Counted from the first letter of the stretch, positions 1-10,282 are shown. The stretch is 64,000 bases of DNA from CAVTWH01 sp963794685 (GCA_963794685.1 CAWCFK010000015.1:186001-250000), one strand, 5' to 3'. Numbers and translations: made by a program. Notes: generated by a model from the sequence alone, not told the origin.

Positions 1-2
1 GT

Positions 3-482
3 CAGGCCGACCTGATGATCGTGGCCGGCCGGGTCAGCCAGAAGATGGCCCCGGTGCTGCGCCAGATCTACGACCAGATGCCCGAGCCGCGCTCGGTGAT
101 CTCGATGGGCGTCTGCGCCTCGTCCGGCGGGATGTTCAACAACTACGCGATCGTGCAGGGCGTGGACCACATCGTCCCGGTCGACATGTACCTGCCCGGC
201 TGCCCGCCGCGCCCGGAGATGCTGATCGACGCCATCCTCAAGCTGCGCGAAAAGATCATGCACCAGCCGCTCGGCCCCGGCGGCCGCAAGATGCTGGAGG
301 CCCGCGAGGCGCGCGGTGACGTGCCGGCGGTGGCCTGGGGCGCGATGCCCTCCTCGTACCGCTCCGACAAGGCTCGGGCGGCGCAGTGGGAGAAGGCCGT
401 CCTGGAGGGCCGCGAGGAGCAGTTGCGGATCGAGAACTGGATGCGGGCCGGCAACCACATGCCCACGGGGGGTTCCCGGTGA
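3..482 (+). CDS. nuoB: NADH-quinone oxidoreductase subunit B (5' partial)
   Basis: NuoB carries the terminal Fe-S cluster N2 of complex I, next to the quinone site in the peripheral arm. The first part of the gene lies before the window; 159 residues are visible. The seen GVCASSGG and YLPGCPPRPE segments hold two of the cluster-binding cysteines and are diagnostic. A charged tail of about 60 residues after the core ends at a TGA that overlaps the GTG of nuoC (GTGA). It is the first visible gene of a tightly coupled nuo operon. The identification is secure; only the start is missing. Confidence 0.96.
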   Translation, partial: QADLMIVAGRVSQKMAPVLRQIYDQMPEPRSVISMGVCASSGGMFNNYAIVQGVDHIVPVDMYLPGCPPRPEMLIDAILKLREKIMHQPLGPGGRKMLEAREARGDVPAVAWGAMPSSYRSDKARAAQWEKAVLEGREEQLRIENWMRAGNHMPTGGSR

Positions 483-1219
483 CCGCTCCGGAGAACAAGC
501 CCGCCCCTGCCGGGTCGGTGCCGGTGGAGTCCGCGCCGGTCGGCGCCAGCCTGACCGCCCCCGCTGAATATCCGCCGGCGAGCGGCGCGGGCCGCGGCCT
601 GTTCGGCGTGCAGGGCACCGGCGACACGTCCGGCTTCGGCGGCCTGGTGCGCCGCCGGGTCGGCGTGGTCAGCACGCAGCGGCCCTACGGGGAGCCGTTC
701 GACGAGGTGTACGACGCGCTCTCCGAGGCCTACCCGCAACTTCACGACGCGATCGAGAACGTGGTGGTGGACCGCGGCGAGCTGACCCTGCACATCAAAG
801 CGGCGAAGATCCGCGAGGTGTGCCAGGCGATGCGCGACGACGACGCGCTGCGCTTCGAACTGCTCTCCTCGGTGTCCGCCGTCGACTACCTCGGTGCCGA
901 CCAGCGCCGGCTGCACGTGGCGTACCAGTTGACCTCGATGACCTACCGTCGGCGGGTCCGGCTGGAGGTCGCCGTCAGCGCGGCCGACCCGGTGGTGCCC
1001 AGCGTGACCGGCATCTACCCGACCGCCGACTGGCAGGAGCGGGAGACGTACGACATGTTCGGGGTGCTCTTCGAAGGGCACCCGAACCTGACCCGGATCC
1101 TGATGCCGGACGACTGGGAGGGCCACCCCCAGCGCAAGGACTACCCGCTCGGTGGCATCCCGGTGGAGTACAAGGGCGCCGAGATCCCACCGCCCGACCA
1201 GCGGAGGAGCTACCAGTGA
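479..1219 (+). CDS. nuoC: NADH-quinone oxidoreductase subunit C
   Basis: This is the 30 kDa-type subunit of the complex I peripheral arm (246 aa). The family signature ERETYDMFGVLFEGHPNLTRI sits near residue 190, followed by the usual LMPDDWEGHPQRKDYPLGG segment. The GTG at 479 was chosen because it overlaps the nuoB stop as GTGA, like most junctions here. The first 55 residues are Pro/Ala-rich and look like a lineage-specific extension. NuoC is separate from NuoD, as is usual in actinobacteria. Confidence 0.95.
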   Translation: MTAPENKPAPAGSVPVESAPVGASLTAPAEYPPASGAGRGLFGVQGTGDTSGFGGLVRRRVGVVSTQRPYGEPFDEVYDALSEAYPQLHDAIENVVVDRGELTLHIKAAKIREVCQAMRDDDALRFELLSSVSAVDYLGADQRRLHVAYQLTSMTYRRRVRLEVAVSAADPVVPSVTGIYPTADWQERETYDMFGVLFEGHPNLTRILMPDDWEGHPQRKDYPLGGIPVEYKGAEIPPPDQRRSYQ

Positions 1220-2541
1220 CGGAGAACTACGCAACTACCCGGGAGACCACCGAAGGGCGGGTCTTCAACGTCACCGGCGGCGACTGGCGCGACGTGCTCG
1301 GCAACGCCGACGATCCGATCCACGACGAGAAGATCGTGGTGAACCTCGGCCCGCAGCACCCCTCCACGCACGGCGTGCTCCGGCTCATCCTGGAGCTGGA
1401 GGGCGAGACGGTCACCGAGGCCCGCGCGGTCGTCGGCTACCTGCACACCGGCATCGAGAAGAACCTGGAATACCGCACCTGGACGCAGGGCTCCACCTTC
1501 GTCACCCGGATGGACTACCTGGCGCCGCTGTTCAACGAGACGGCGTACGCGCTCGCGGTGGAGAAGCTGCTCGGCATCACCGACACCATCACCCCCCGGG
1601 CGAACACCATCCGGGTGCTGATGATGGAGCTGAACCGGATCTCCTCGCACCTGGTCTGGCTCGGCACCACCGGCCTGGAGCTCGGCGCGATCTCGATCAT
1701 GCTGTACGGCTTCCGCGAGCGCGAGTACATCCTGGACATCTTCGAGCTGACCACCGGCCTGCGGATGAACATGGCCTACATCCGGCCGGGCGGCGTCGCC
1801 CAGGACATCCCGGCCGAGGCGATCCGCAAGACCCGGGAGTTCCTCTCCTACCTGCCGAAGAAGCTCAAGGAGTATGAGGACATGCTCTCCGGCCAGATCA
1901 TCTGGCAGGAGCGCACCCAGGGCGTCGCGGTGCTCGATATGACCGGCTGCCTGGCGATGGGCGTCACCGGGCCGGTGCTGCGCTCCGCGGGCCTCGGCTG
2001 GGACCTGCGCAAGACGATGCCGTACTGCGGGTACGAGGACTATGAGTTCGACGTGCCGACCGCGGACACCGCCGACGTCTGGGGCCGCTACCAGGTCCGG
2101 CTGGCCGAGATCCGGGAGTCCCTGAAGATCATCGAGCAGGCGCTGGACAAGCTGGAGCCGGGGCCGGTGATGGTCGAGGACAAGAAGATCGCCTGGCCGG
2201 CGCAGTTGGCCATCGGGCTGGACGGGATGGGCAACTCCCTCGAACACGTCGCCAAGATCATGGGGCAGTCGATGGAGTCGCTGATCCACCACTTCAAGCT
2301 GGTGACCGAGGGCTTCCGGGTACCCCCGGGGCAGGTGTACGTGGCGATCGAGTCACCGCGCGGGGAACTGGGCGTGCACGCCGTCTCCGACGGTGGCACC
2401 CGGCCGTACCGGGTGCACTACCGCGAGCCCAGCTTCGTCAACCTGCAGGCCCTCCCGGCGATGGCCGAGGGTGCGCTGCTGGCCGATGTGATCGCCGGTG
2501 GTGCCTCGTTGGACCCCGTGATGGGTGGATGTGACCGCTGA
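1216..2541 (+). CDS. nuoD: NADH-quinone oxidoreductase subunit D
   Basis: This is the 49 kDa-type subunit (441 aa), which together with NuoB forms the quinone-binding pocket of complex I. NLGPQHPSTHGVLRLILELEGE near residue 40 is the classic family signature, and the C-terminus ends in the conserved ...DPVMGGCDR. The GTG start overlaps the nuoC stop by 4 bases, which implies translational coupling. The reading frame is intact. Confidence 0.97.
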   Translation: MTENYATTRETTEGRVFNVTGGDWRDVLGNADDPIHDEKIVVNLGPQHPSTHGVLRLILELEGETVTEARAVVGYLHTGIEKNLEYRTWTQGSTFVTRMDYLAPLFNETAYALAVEKLLGITDTITPRANTIRVLMMELNRISSHLVWLGTTGLELGAISIMLYGFREREYILDIFELTTGLRMNMAYIRPGGVAQDIPAEAIRKTREFLSYLPKKLKEYEDMLSGQIIWQERTQGVAVLDMTGCLAMGVTGPVLRSAGLGWDLRKTMPYCGYEDYEFDVPTADTADVWGRYQVRLAEIRESLKIIEQALDKLEPGPVMVEDKKIAWPAQLAIGLDGMGNSLEHVAKIMGQSMESLIHHFKLVTEGFRVPPGQVYVAIESPRGELGVHAVSDGGTRPYRVHYREPSFVNLQALPAMAEGALLADVIAGGASLDPVMGGCDR

Positions 2542-3400
2542 CATGACCTTCTCCGACCAGACCCACGTGCGCGCCAAAGAGATCATCGCGCGCTACCCCG
2601 TCGGCAAGGAGCGCTCGGCGCTGCTGCCGCTGCTGCACCTGGTGCAGTCCGAGGAGGGGTACGTCTCGCCGGCCGGGATCACCTTCTGCGCCGAGCAGCT
2701 GGGCATCACCCGCGCCCAGGTCGGCGCGGTGGCCACCTTCTACACCATGTACAAGCGCAAGCCGACCGGCGACTACCTGGTCAGCGTCTGCACCAACACG
2801 ATGTGCGGGGTGCTCGGCGGCGACAAGACGTTCGAGGCGCTCTCCGAACACCTCGGCGTCGGGCACGACGAGACCAGCGCCGACGGCAAGATCACCCTGG
2901 AGCACGCGGAGTGCCTGGCCGCCTGCGACTACGCCCCGGTGGTCACCGTCAACTACGACTTCTACGACAACGTCCAGGCCGATGCGGCGCTGTCGCTGGT
3001 GAAGGCGCTGCAGGACGGCGAACGGCCGGCCCCCTCCCGGGGCGCCCGGCTGTGCACGCTCAAGGAGATGGCGCTGCAGCTCGCCGGCTTCGCCGACGAG
3101 CGGGACGGCGCGGTGGCCGACGGCCCGGCCGGTGAGCCGACCCTGCGCGGCAACCGGCTCGCCGAGCAGTACGGCATCGCCGTCCCGGGCTTCGACCCGA
3201 ACACCCCGATCCGCGCCACCCAGGCCCCCGCCGACAAGCCGGCTGCGCCTGCTGCGGCAGCGCCCGCGGCCAAGGCGGCGCCGACCAACGCGCCCGAGGC
3301 TGCCGGGGCGGCCGCCACCAAGCCGGCCAGTGACGGCAAGCCGGCCGGCGACGCGCCCACCGGCCGCGACCAGGTGAAGGACGAGGCGAAGAAGTCATGA
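2531..3400 (+). CDS. nuoE: NADH-quinone oxidoreductase subunit E
   Basis: This is the 24 kDa thioredoxin-like subunit carrying the 2Fe-2S cluster N1a. The ligands are visible as CTNTMC (Cys-x4-Cys) and CLAAC (Cys-x3-Cys). About 289 aa; the last 70 residues are an Ala/Pro/Lys-rich tail that is not part of the fold. Three starts compete: GTG 2525, GTG 2531 and ATG 2543. The first two overlap the nuoD stop and the third follows it. GTG 2531 is a compromise, and the exact start is uncertain by a few residues. Confidence 0.93.
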   Translation: MTADMTFSDQTHVRAKEIIARYPVGKERSALLPLLHLVQSEEGYVSPAGITFCAEQLGITRAQVGAVATFYTMYKRKPTGDYLVSVCTNTMCGVLGGDKTFEALSEHLGVGHDETSADGKITLEHAECLAACDYAPVVTVNYDFYDNVQADAALSLVKALQDGERPAPSRGARLCTLKEMALQLAGFADERDGAVADGPAGEPTLRGNRLAEQYGIAVPGFDPNTPIRATQAPADKPAAPAAAAPAAKAAPTNAPEAAGAAATKPASDGKPAGDAPTGRDQVKDEAKKS

Positions 3401-4712
3401 CGGCCCCCTCCCGGGAAACCCTGGCCCGGCTCACCCCGGTGCTCACCAAGCGCTGGCTCTCGCCGGACGCCTGGAAACTCGACGTGTACGAGCAGCTCGA
3501 CGGCTACTCCGCGCTGCGCAAGGCGCTGGCCGCCCACCCGGACGACCTGATCGCCCTGGTCAAGGAGTCCGGCCTGCGTGGCCGGGGCGGCGCCGGCTTC
3601 CCCACCGGCATGAAGTGGGGCTTCATCCCGCAGAACGACGGCAAGCCGCACTACCTGGTGGTCAACGCCGACGAGGGCGAGCCGGGCACCTGCAAGGATC
3701 TGCCGCTGATGATCGCCGACCCGCACTCGCTGATCGAGGGCATCATCATCGCCTCGTACGCGATCCGCGCGAACCGGGCCTTCATCTACATCCGCGGCGA
3801 GGCGGTGCACTCGGCGCGCCGGCTGCGCAACGCGGTGAACGAGGCGCGGGCCGCCGGGTACCTCGGGACGGACATCCTGGGCTCCGGGTTCGACCTGGAC
3901 ATCGTGGTGCACGGCGGGGCCGGGGCGTACATCTGCGGCGAGGAGACGGCGCTGCTGGACTCGCTCGAAGGCTTCCGGGGCCAGCCCCGGCTGCGCCCGC
4001 CGTTCCCGGCGACGCACGGCCTCTACGCCAGCCCCACCGTGGTCAACAACGTGGAGACCATCGCCAGCGTGCCGTACATCGTGCTCGGCGGGTCGGCCTG
4101 GTTCAAGACGATGGGGACCGAGAAGTCGCCCGGCCCGAAGATCTACTCGCTGTCGGGGCGGATCAACTACCCCGGCCAGTACGAGTGCGGGCTGGGTACC
4201 ACGCTGCGGCAGCTGATCGAGTTGGCCGGCGGGATGCAGGACGGGCACCAGCTCAAGTTCTGGACGCCGGGCGGCTCGTCCACCCCGATCCTCACCGACG
4301 AGCACCTCGACGTGCCGATGGACTTCGAGGGGATGGCCGGCGCCGGCACCATGCTGGGCACCACGGCCGTGCAGATCTTCTCCGACCTGACGACGTGGTC
4401 TACGCGACGTACCGGTGGATCGAGTTCTACCACCACGAGTCGTGCGGCAAGTGCACCCCGTGCCGCGAGGGCAACTACTGGATGGTGCAGATCCTGCACC
4501 GGATCCTGGCCGGCAAGGGTACCCACGAGGACCTGGACACCCTGCTGGACACCTGTGACAACCTGCTCGGCCGCTCGTTCTGCGCGCTGGGTGACGGCGC
4601 GGCCAGCCCGGTGATGTCGTCGATCAAGTACTTCAAGCAGGACTACCTGGACTACATCGAGGGGCGCAAGGCTCCGATGCTGTCCCCGGCTGAGCTGGTG
4701 GGAGCGCACTAG
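3397..4712 (+). pseudogene. nuoF: NADH-quinone oxidoreductase subunit F, one frameshift as sequenced
   Basis: NuoF binds NADH and FMN and holds a 4Fe-4S cluster at the entry of complex I. The FMN/NADH motifs GRGGAGFPTGMKW and ADEGEPGTCKD are intact. The frame breaks at about 4386-4392: the ATG frame reads VQIFSD and then loses homology, while the next frame resumes with DVVYATYRWIEFYHHE and the cluster motif SCGKCTPCREG. Restoring one base gives about 438 aa, the normal length. The ATG overlaps the nuoE stop (ATGA). Complex I needs this subunit, so a sequence error is at least as likely as a real mutation. Confidence 0.92.
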
Positions 4713-4749
4713 TGACCGACGTGGAAAAGCGGGCCGAGACCCCCAAGAG

Positions 4750-7254
4750 GTGGACACGGTGAAGCTGACGATCGACGGGATCGAGATCGAGGCGCCCAAG
4801 GGCGAACTCGTGATCCGGACCGCCGAACGGCTCGGCATCGCCATCCCCCGCTTCTGCGACCACCCGCTGCTGGCCCCGGCCGGCGCCTGCCGGCAGTGCC
4901 TGGTGGACATCGAGGGGCAGCGCAAGCCGGTCGCCTCCTGTACCCAGCCGGTCTCCGACGGCATGGTGGTCAAGACCCAGCTCACCAGCGAGGTCGCCCA
5001 GAAGGCGCAGGCGGGGATCATGGAGTTTCTCCTGATCAACCACCCGCTCGACTGCCCGATGTGTGACAAGGGCGGCGAGTGTCCGCTGCAGAACCAGGCG
5101 ATGTCCACCGGCCGACCGGACACCCGCTTCCACGACGTGAAGCGCGAGTACCAGAAGCCCATCAATATCTCCTCGCAGGTGTTGCTGGACCGCGAGCGGT
5201 GCGTGCTCTGCCAGCGCTGTACCCGGTTCTCCGAGGAGATCGCGGGCGACAAGTTCATCGACCTGATGGACCGGGGCGCGGCCGAGCAGATCAACATCTT
5301 CCGGGTCGAGGACGGTCCGATCGAGGACACCGACGACCCGTTCAACTCGTACTTCTCCGGGAACACCGTGCAGATCTGCCCGGTGGGGGCGCTGACCGGC
5401 GCGCAGTACCGGTTCCGGTCCCGGCCGTTCGACCTGGTCTCCACGCCCAGCGCGTGCGAGCACTGCGCGGCCGGCTGCGACATGCGTACCGACTGGCGGC
5501 GGGGCAAGGTGCTGCGCCGACTGGCCGGCGACGACCCGCAGGTCAACGAGGAGTGGAACTGCGACAAGGGGCGCTGGGGCTTCAACTACGCCAACGCCTT
5601 CGACCGGATCACCCAGCCGATGGTGCGCGACGCGAAGACCGGCGAGCTGCGTACCGCCTCCTGGCCGGAGGCGCTCGCGGTGGCCGCCGCCGGGCTCAAG
5701 GAAGCGCACGTCAAGGGCGGCACCGGGGTGCTCACCGGCGGCCGGCTGACCGTCGAGGACGCCTACGCCTACGCCAAGTTCGCCCGGGTGGTGCTCGGCA
5801 CCAACGACATCGACTTCCGGTCCCGGCCGCTGCGCCCCTCGGGCGCGGGCCTCGACGGGGTGGCCGAGGAGACCCAGTTCCTGGCCGCCACCGTGGCGGG
5901 CACCGTCGGCGCCGGGTACGCCGACATCGACTCGGCGGCCAAGGTGGTCTTCGTCGGGCTGGAGCCCGAGGAGGAGTGCCCGATCCTCTTCCTGCGGGTA
6001 CGCAAGCAGGTGACCAAGCGCCGGCTGCCGGTCTACGCGGTGGCCCCGTTCGCGTCCCTGGGCCTGGTCAAGCTCGACGCGGTGCTGCTGCCCGCGGTGC
6101 CCGGTGACGAGGCGGCCGCGCTGGGCAGCCCGGAGCTGCGGGAGTTGCTCGGCCCGGACACGGTGCTGGTGATCGGTGAGCGGCTGGCGACGGTGTCCGG
6201 TGGGCTCTCCGCTGCCGCCGAGGCGGCCGAGGCGACCGGCGCGAAGCTGGCCTGGGTGCCCCGGCGTGCCGGGGACCGGGGCGCGGTCGAGGCGGGCTGC
6301 CTGCCCAACCTGCTGCCCGGTGGCCGGCCGGTGGCCGAGGCCGCCGCCCGCGCCGAGTTGTCGCAGGAGTGGGGCCTCGGTACCGGCGCGCTGCCCAGCC
6401 GGATCGGCCGGGACACCGACCAGATTCTCGCCGCCGCCACCTCGGGCGCGCTCGGCGCGCTGATCGTGGCCGGCGTCGACCCGAGCGACCTGGCCGATCC
6501 GCAGGCCGCCGACGAGGCGCTGGACAAGGTCGGCTTCCTGGTCAGCATCGAGCAGCGGATGACCGCCGTGGCCCGCCGTGCCGATGTGGTGTTCCCGGTG
6601 GCCCCGGTGGTGGAGAAGGCCGGCACGTTCCTCAACTGGGAGGGCCGGCTGCGCACCTTCGAGCGGGTGCTGGACACCACGGCGATGGCCGACGCCCGGG
6701 TGCTGGACACCCTGGCCCGTGAGTTCGGCATCGACCTGGACTGCGCGGACACCATGCGGCTACGCGAGGAACTGGCGAACCTGCCGGTCACCGCGTCGCC
6801 CCGGGTCGCAGCGCCGGTGGTGCCGGCCGGCGACCCGGCCGTCCCCGGCGCCGGCGAAGCTGTGCTGGCGAGTTGGCACCACCTGATCGACCTGGGCAGC
6901 CTGCTCGACGGCGACCAGTACCTGACCGGCACCGCCCGGCCGGCGCTGGCCCGGTTGTCCAAGGCCACCGCCGCGGAACTGGGCGTGGCCGAGGGCGAGC
7001 CGGTGACCGTGGGTACCCGACGAGGCGCGATCACGCTGCCCGTCGCGCTCACCGCCGATCTGGCCGACGGCGTGGTGTGGGTGCCCACCAACTCGCCCGG
7101 CTCCACGCTGCGCCGCACGCTCGGCGTGGCCGAGGGCGCCGTCGTGACACTGACCGCCGGAACTCCGGCAGCGACACCGCCCGCCGGTCCGCCGGGGCAG
7201 GCCGGGCCGCTGCTGGCCCAGGCCGCCGTGGACAGCGCGGGAGGCGCGCAGTGA
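4750..7254 (+). CDS. nuoG: NADH-quinone oxidoreductase subunit G
   Basis: This is the large peripheral-arm Fe-S subunit (834 aa). The N-terminus has a 2Fe-2S ferredoxin domain (CDHPLLAPAGACRQC), then CPMCDKGGEC and CVLCQRC cluster motifs, then a molybdopterin-oxidoreductase-like domain. The printed start is GTG 4750; GTG 4759 also fits, with AGAGG 8 nt upstream. A GTG at 4712 overlaps the nuoF stop (TAGTG) and opens a frame reading VTDVEKRAETPK, which resembles usual NuoG N-termini. That frame would join this one if one base were restored near 4746, so the 5' end may carry another indel. Confidence 0.94.
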   Translation: MDTVKLTIDGIEIEAPKGELVIRTAERLGIAIPRFCDHPLLAPAGACRQCLVDIEGQRKPVASCTQPVSDGMVVKTQLTSEVAQKAQAGIMEFLLINHPLDCPMCDKGGECPLQNQAMSTGRPDTRFHDVKREYQKPINISSQVLLDRERCVLCQRCTRFSEEIAGDKFIDLMDRGAAEQINIFRVEDGPIEDTDDPFNSYFSGNTVQICPVGALTGAQYRFRSRPFDLVSTPSACEHCAAGCDMRTDWRRGKVLRRLAGDDPQVNEEWNCDKGRWGFNYANAFDRITQPMVRDAKTGELRTASWPEALAVAAAGLKEAHVKGGTGVLTGGRLTVEDAYAYAKFARVVLGTNDIDFRSRPLRPSGAGLDGVAEETQFLAATVAGTVGAGYADIDSAAKVVFVGLEPEEECPILFLRVRKQVTKRRLPVYAVAPFASLGLVKLDAVLLPAVPGDEAAALGSPELRELLGPDTVLVIGERLATVSGGLSAAAEAAEATGAKLAWVPRRAGDRGAVEAGCLPNLLPGGRPVAEAAARAELSQEWGLGTGALPSRIGRDTDQILAAATSGALGALIVAGVDPSDLADPQAADEALDKVGFLVSIEQRMTAVARRADVVFPVAPVVEKAGTFLNWEGRLRTFERVLDTTAMADARVLDTLAREFGIDLDCADTMRLREELANLPVTASPRVAAPVVPAGDPAVPGAGEAVLASWHHLIDLGSLLDGDQYLTGTARPALARLSKATAAELGVAEGEPVTVGTRRGAITLPVALTADLADGVVWVPTNSPGSTLRRTLGVAEGAVVTLTAGTPAATPPAGPPGQAGPLLAQAAVDSAGGAQ

Positions 7255-8630
7255 TCTCCTACCTGGCTCAGGACCCGACCCTGAAGGACTTCGGCCACGA
7301 CCCGTGGTGGCTGGTGCTCATCAAGGTGGTCGCCACGTTCGCGGCGCTGGTGCTGCTCACCCTGTTCACGATCATGTACGAACGCAAGGTCGTGGCCCGG
7401 ATGGCGGTCCGCCCCGGCCCCAACCAGGTCGGCCCCAAGGGCTGGCTCACCTCGCTGATGGACGGCATGAAGCTGGCCTTCAAGGAGGAGATCATCCCGA
7501 TCACCGCCGACAAGGCGGTCTACTTCCTGGCCCCGGTGATCTCGGCGGCCTGCGCGTTCACCGCGTTCTCGGTGATCCCGCTGGGCCCGATGGTGAGCAT
7601 CTTCGGCCACCGCACGCCGTTGCAGCTGACCGACACCTCGGTCTCGGTGCTGCTGATCCTCGCCTGCTCGTCGATGGGCGTGTACGGCGTGGTGCTCTCC
7701 GGTTGGGCGTCCGGCTCGACCTACCCGCTGCTCGGCGGCCTGCGCTCCAGCGCCCAGATGATCTCGTACGAGGTCGCCATGGGCCTGTCCATCGTGGCCG
7801 TCTTCATCCTGGCCGGTTCGATGTCCACCTCGGACATCGTGCACGCGCAGGCCGGTGGCGCCGAAGCGGGCTGGTCGATCGCCGGCTGGCACCCGCACGT
7901 GCCGGGCTGGTACGCGGTGCTGCTGATCCCGAGCTTCGTGATCTATGCGATCTCCGCGGTCGGGGAGACCAACCGGGCCCCGTTCGACCTGCCGGAGGCC
8001 GAGTCGGAGCTGGTCGGCGGCTTCCACACGGAGTACTCGTCGTTCAAGTTCGCGATGTTCTTCCTGGCCGAGTACATCAACATGATCACCGTGTCGGCGG
8101 TGGCGACCACCCTGTTCCTCGGCGGCTGGCGCGCCCCGTGGCCGATCTCGACCATCAACCACGGCATGTTCAACGACAACTGGTGGCCGCTGGCCTGGTG
8201 GTTCATCAAGGTGCTGATCTTCCTGTTCGGCTTCATCTGGCTGCGCGCCACGCTGCCCCGGATGCGCTACGACCAGTTCATGCGGTTCGGCTGGAAGGTG
8301 CTGCTGCCGGCGAACCTGGTCTGGATCCTGCTGCTGGCCGGCGTGCGCACCGTGCAGGTGAACGACGTGTCGCGTGGCCAGACACTGCTGATCGGCGGCG
8401 CCGCGCTGGTCGTGCTGCTGCTGATCGTGTTCCTCTGGCCGGCGGCAAAGAAGCCGGTGCCGATCACCCTGGCGGAGCAGGTGGCCGCCCGGCCGACCGG
8501 CAGCTTCCCGCTGCCACCGCTGGACCTGCGGGTACCGCCGAGCCCCCGGCTGACCCGGCTTGCCGCCGAGCGGGCCACGGTGCCCGCGGGCGCCGAACCG
8601 GCGCCGGCCGCTGAGAAGGAAGAGGACTGA
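7251..8630 (+). CDS. nuoH: NADH-quinone oxidoreductase subunit H
   Basis: This membrane subunit (459 aa, about eight helices) links the quinone site to the proton-pumping arm. Diagnostic segments are MYERKVVARMAVRPGPNQVGPKG near residue 45 and GETNRAPFDLPEAESELV near residue 240, the acidic loop facing the quinone chamber. The C-terminal 60 residues form a hydrophilic Pro/Ala-rich tail. The GTG overlaps the nuoG stop. The frame is intact. Confidence 0.97.
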   Translation: MISYLAQDPTLKDFGHDPWWLVLIKVVATFAALVLLTLFTIMYERKVVARMAVRPGPNQVGPKGWLTSLMDGMKLAFKEEIIPITADKAVYFLAPVISAACAFTAFSVIPLGPMVSIFGHRTPLQLTDTSVSVLLILACSSMGVYGVVLSGWASGSTYPLLGGLRSSAQMISYEVAMGLSIVAVFILAGSMSTSDIVHAQAGGAEAGWSIAGWHPHVPGWYAVLLIPSFVIYAISAVGETNRAPFDLPEAESELVGGFHTEYSSFKFAMFFLAEYINMITVSAVATTLFLGGWRAPWPISTINHGMFNDNWWPLAWWFIKVLIFLFGFIWLRATLPRMRYDQFMRFGWKVLLPANLVWILLLAGVRTVQVNDVSRGQTLLIGGAALVVLLLIVFLWPAAKKPVPITLAEQVAARPTGSFPLPPLDLRVPPSPRLTRLAAERATVPAGAEPAPAAEKEED

Positions 8631-8631
8631 C

Positions 8632-9219
8632 GTGGGTACCTTCACCGGCTCGTTCAAGGGCTTCGGGGTGACCTTCGCGCACATGTTCCGCAAGGTCGTC
8701 ACCACCGACTACCCATTCAAGCCGCCCGTCTCCGCGCCGCGCTACCACGGCCGGCACATCCTCAACCGGCACCCGGACGGGCTGGAGAAGTGCATCGGCT
8801 GCGAGCTGTGCGCGTGGGCCTGCCCGGCGGACGCCATTTACGTCGAGGGCGGCGACAACACCGACCAGGCGCGCTTCTCGCCCGGTGAGCGGTACGCCAG
8901 CGTTTACCAGATCAACTACGCCCGGTGCATCTTCTGCGGGCTGTGTATCGAGGCCTGCCCGACCCGTTCGCTGACCATGAGCAACGAGTACGAGCTGGCC
9001 CGGGACAACCGCCAAGACCTGATCTTCACGAAGGAGCAGCTGCTCGCGCCGCTGCTGCCGGGGATGGAGCAGCCGCCGCACCCGATGCGGCTGGGCAACA
9101 CCGAGAAGGACTACTACCTGTCCGGGCCGGGCAACCCCGGCACCTCGGTGGGCGCCGAGTACAACGGTGGCGCCGATGCTTCGCAGCCCGGCCAGCCGAC
9201 CAGCGGGGGGATCAAGTGA
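8632..9219 (+). CDS. nuoI: NADH-quinone oxidoreductase subunit I
   Basis: This is the 8Fe ferredoxin-type subunit (195 aa) carrying clusters N6a and N6b. Both CxxCxxCxxxCP motifs are present: CIGCELCAWACP and CIFCGLCIEACP. The GTG lies one base after the nuoH stop. A Gly/Pro-rich tail follows the ferredoxin fold. It completes the electron path to NuoB. Confidence 0.97.
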   Translation: MGTFTGSFKGFGVTFAHMFRKVVTTDYPFKPPVSAPRYHGRHILNRHPDGLEKCIGCELCAWACPADAIYVEGGDNTDQARFSPGERYASVYQINYARCIFCGLCIEACPTRSLTMSNEYELARDNRQDLIFTKEQLLAPLLPGMEQPPHPMRLGNTEKDYYLSGPGNPGTSVGAEYNGGADASQPGQPTSGGIK

Positions 9220-9986
9220 CCCAGACGATCCTGGCGGCCGCCGCGGACCACATGGGCGGCGGCGAGAAGGCCACCTTCATCATCCTCGCGCCGCTGGCGT
9301 TGCTCGGCGCGCTCGGCATGGTGGCCGCCCGCAATGCGGTGCACTCGGCGCTGTTCCTGGTGCTGACCATGCTCTGCCTGGGCGTGTTCTACGTGCTGCA
9401 GGCCGGGCCGTTCATCGGCATGGTGCAGATCATCGTCTACACCGGCGCGATCATGATGCTTTTCCTGTTCGTGATCATGCTGGTCGGCCGGGACTCCTCG
9501 GACGCGCTCATCGAGACACTGCGCGGGCAGCGGATCGCCGCGCTGCTGCTCGGCGCAGGCTTCGCCGGGCTGCTCTGCACCGCGCTGGCCCGCGGCCTGG
9601 GCAAGGTACACCCGGCCGGCCTGGCCGACGCCAACGTCGACGGCAACGTGCAGGGCATCGCCAAGCTGATCTTCACCCGGTACGTGTGGGCGTTCGAAGT
9701 CACCTCCGCGCTGCTGATCACGGCGGCGGTCGGCGCGATGCTGCTGGCCCACGTCGAGCGCAAGCGCGAAGACAAGATCACCCAGCTGGACCGGATGCGG
9801 GCCCGGTTCGCGCCGGGTGTCTACCCCGGCCCGCTGCCCGGTCCCGGGGTCTGGGCCACCTCCGACTCGGTGGCCACCCCGGCCCGGCTGCCGGACGGCT
9901 CGCTCACCGACAAGAGCATCCCGGCCATCCTGCCCACCCGCGAACTCGAGACCGAGGAGCGGGTTCTGAAGGGGACTGAGAAATGA
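9216..9986 (+). CDS. nuoJ: NADH-quinone oxidoreductase subunit J
   Basis: This membrane subunit (256 aa) has five predicted helices in the first 175 residues, including the family segment MVQIIVYTGAIMMLFLFVIML, whose pi-bulge helix matters for coupling. The remaining 80 residues are hydrophilic, longer than in E. coli NuoJ but common in actinobacteria. GTG overlaps the nuoI stop by four bases. Confidence 0.96.
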   Translation: MTQTILAAAADHMGGGEKATFIILAPLALLGALGMVAARNAVHSALFLVLTMLCLGVFYVLQAGPFIGMVQIIVYTGAIMMLFLFVIMLVGRDSSDALIETLRGQRIAALLLGAGFAGLLCTALARGLGKVHPAGLADANVDGNVQGIAKLIFTRYVWAFEVTSALLITAAVGAMLLAHVERKREDKITQLDRMRARFAPGVYPGPLPGPGVWATSDSVATPARLPDGSLTDKSIPAILPTRELETEERVLKGTEK

Positions 9987-10282
9987 CGCCCACCTGGTAC
10001 GTGGTGCTGGCCGCGGCGCTGTTCACGATCGGTGCGGTCGGCGTGCTGATCCGCCGTAACGCCATCGTGCTGTTCATGTGCGTGGAGCTGATGCTCAACG
10101 CCGCGAACCTCGCGCTGGTCACCTTCTCCCGGATCAACGGCACTCTGGACGGCCAGGTCATCGCGTTCTTCGTGATGGTCGTGGCCGCCGCCGAGGTGGT
10201 CGTGGGCCTGGCCATCATCATGTCCATCTTCCGTACCCGGCGCTCGGCGAGCGTCGACGACGCGAACCTGCTGAAGTACTGA
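9983..10282 (+). CDS. nuoK: NADH-quinone oxidoreductase subunit K
   Basis: This small three-helix subunit (99 aa) has the conserved membrane glutamates in MCVELMLNAANLALV and AAAEVVVGLAIIMSIF, both needed for proton transfer in the family. The ATG overlaps the nuoJ stop (ATGA). Confidence 0.97.
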   Translation: MTPTWYVVLAAALFTIGAVGVLIRRNAIVLFMCVELMLNAANLALVTFSRINGTLDGQVIAFFVMVVAAAEVVVGLAIIMSIFRTRRSASVDDANLLKY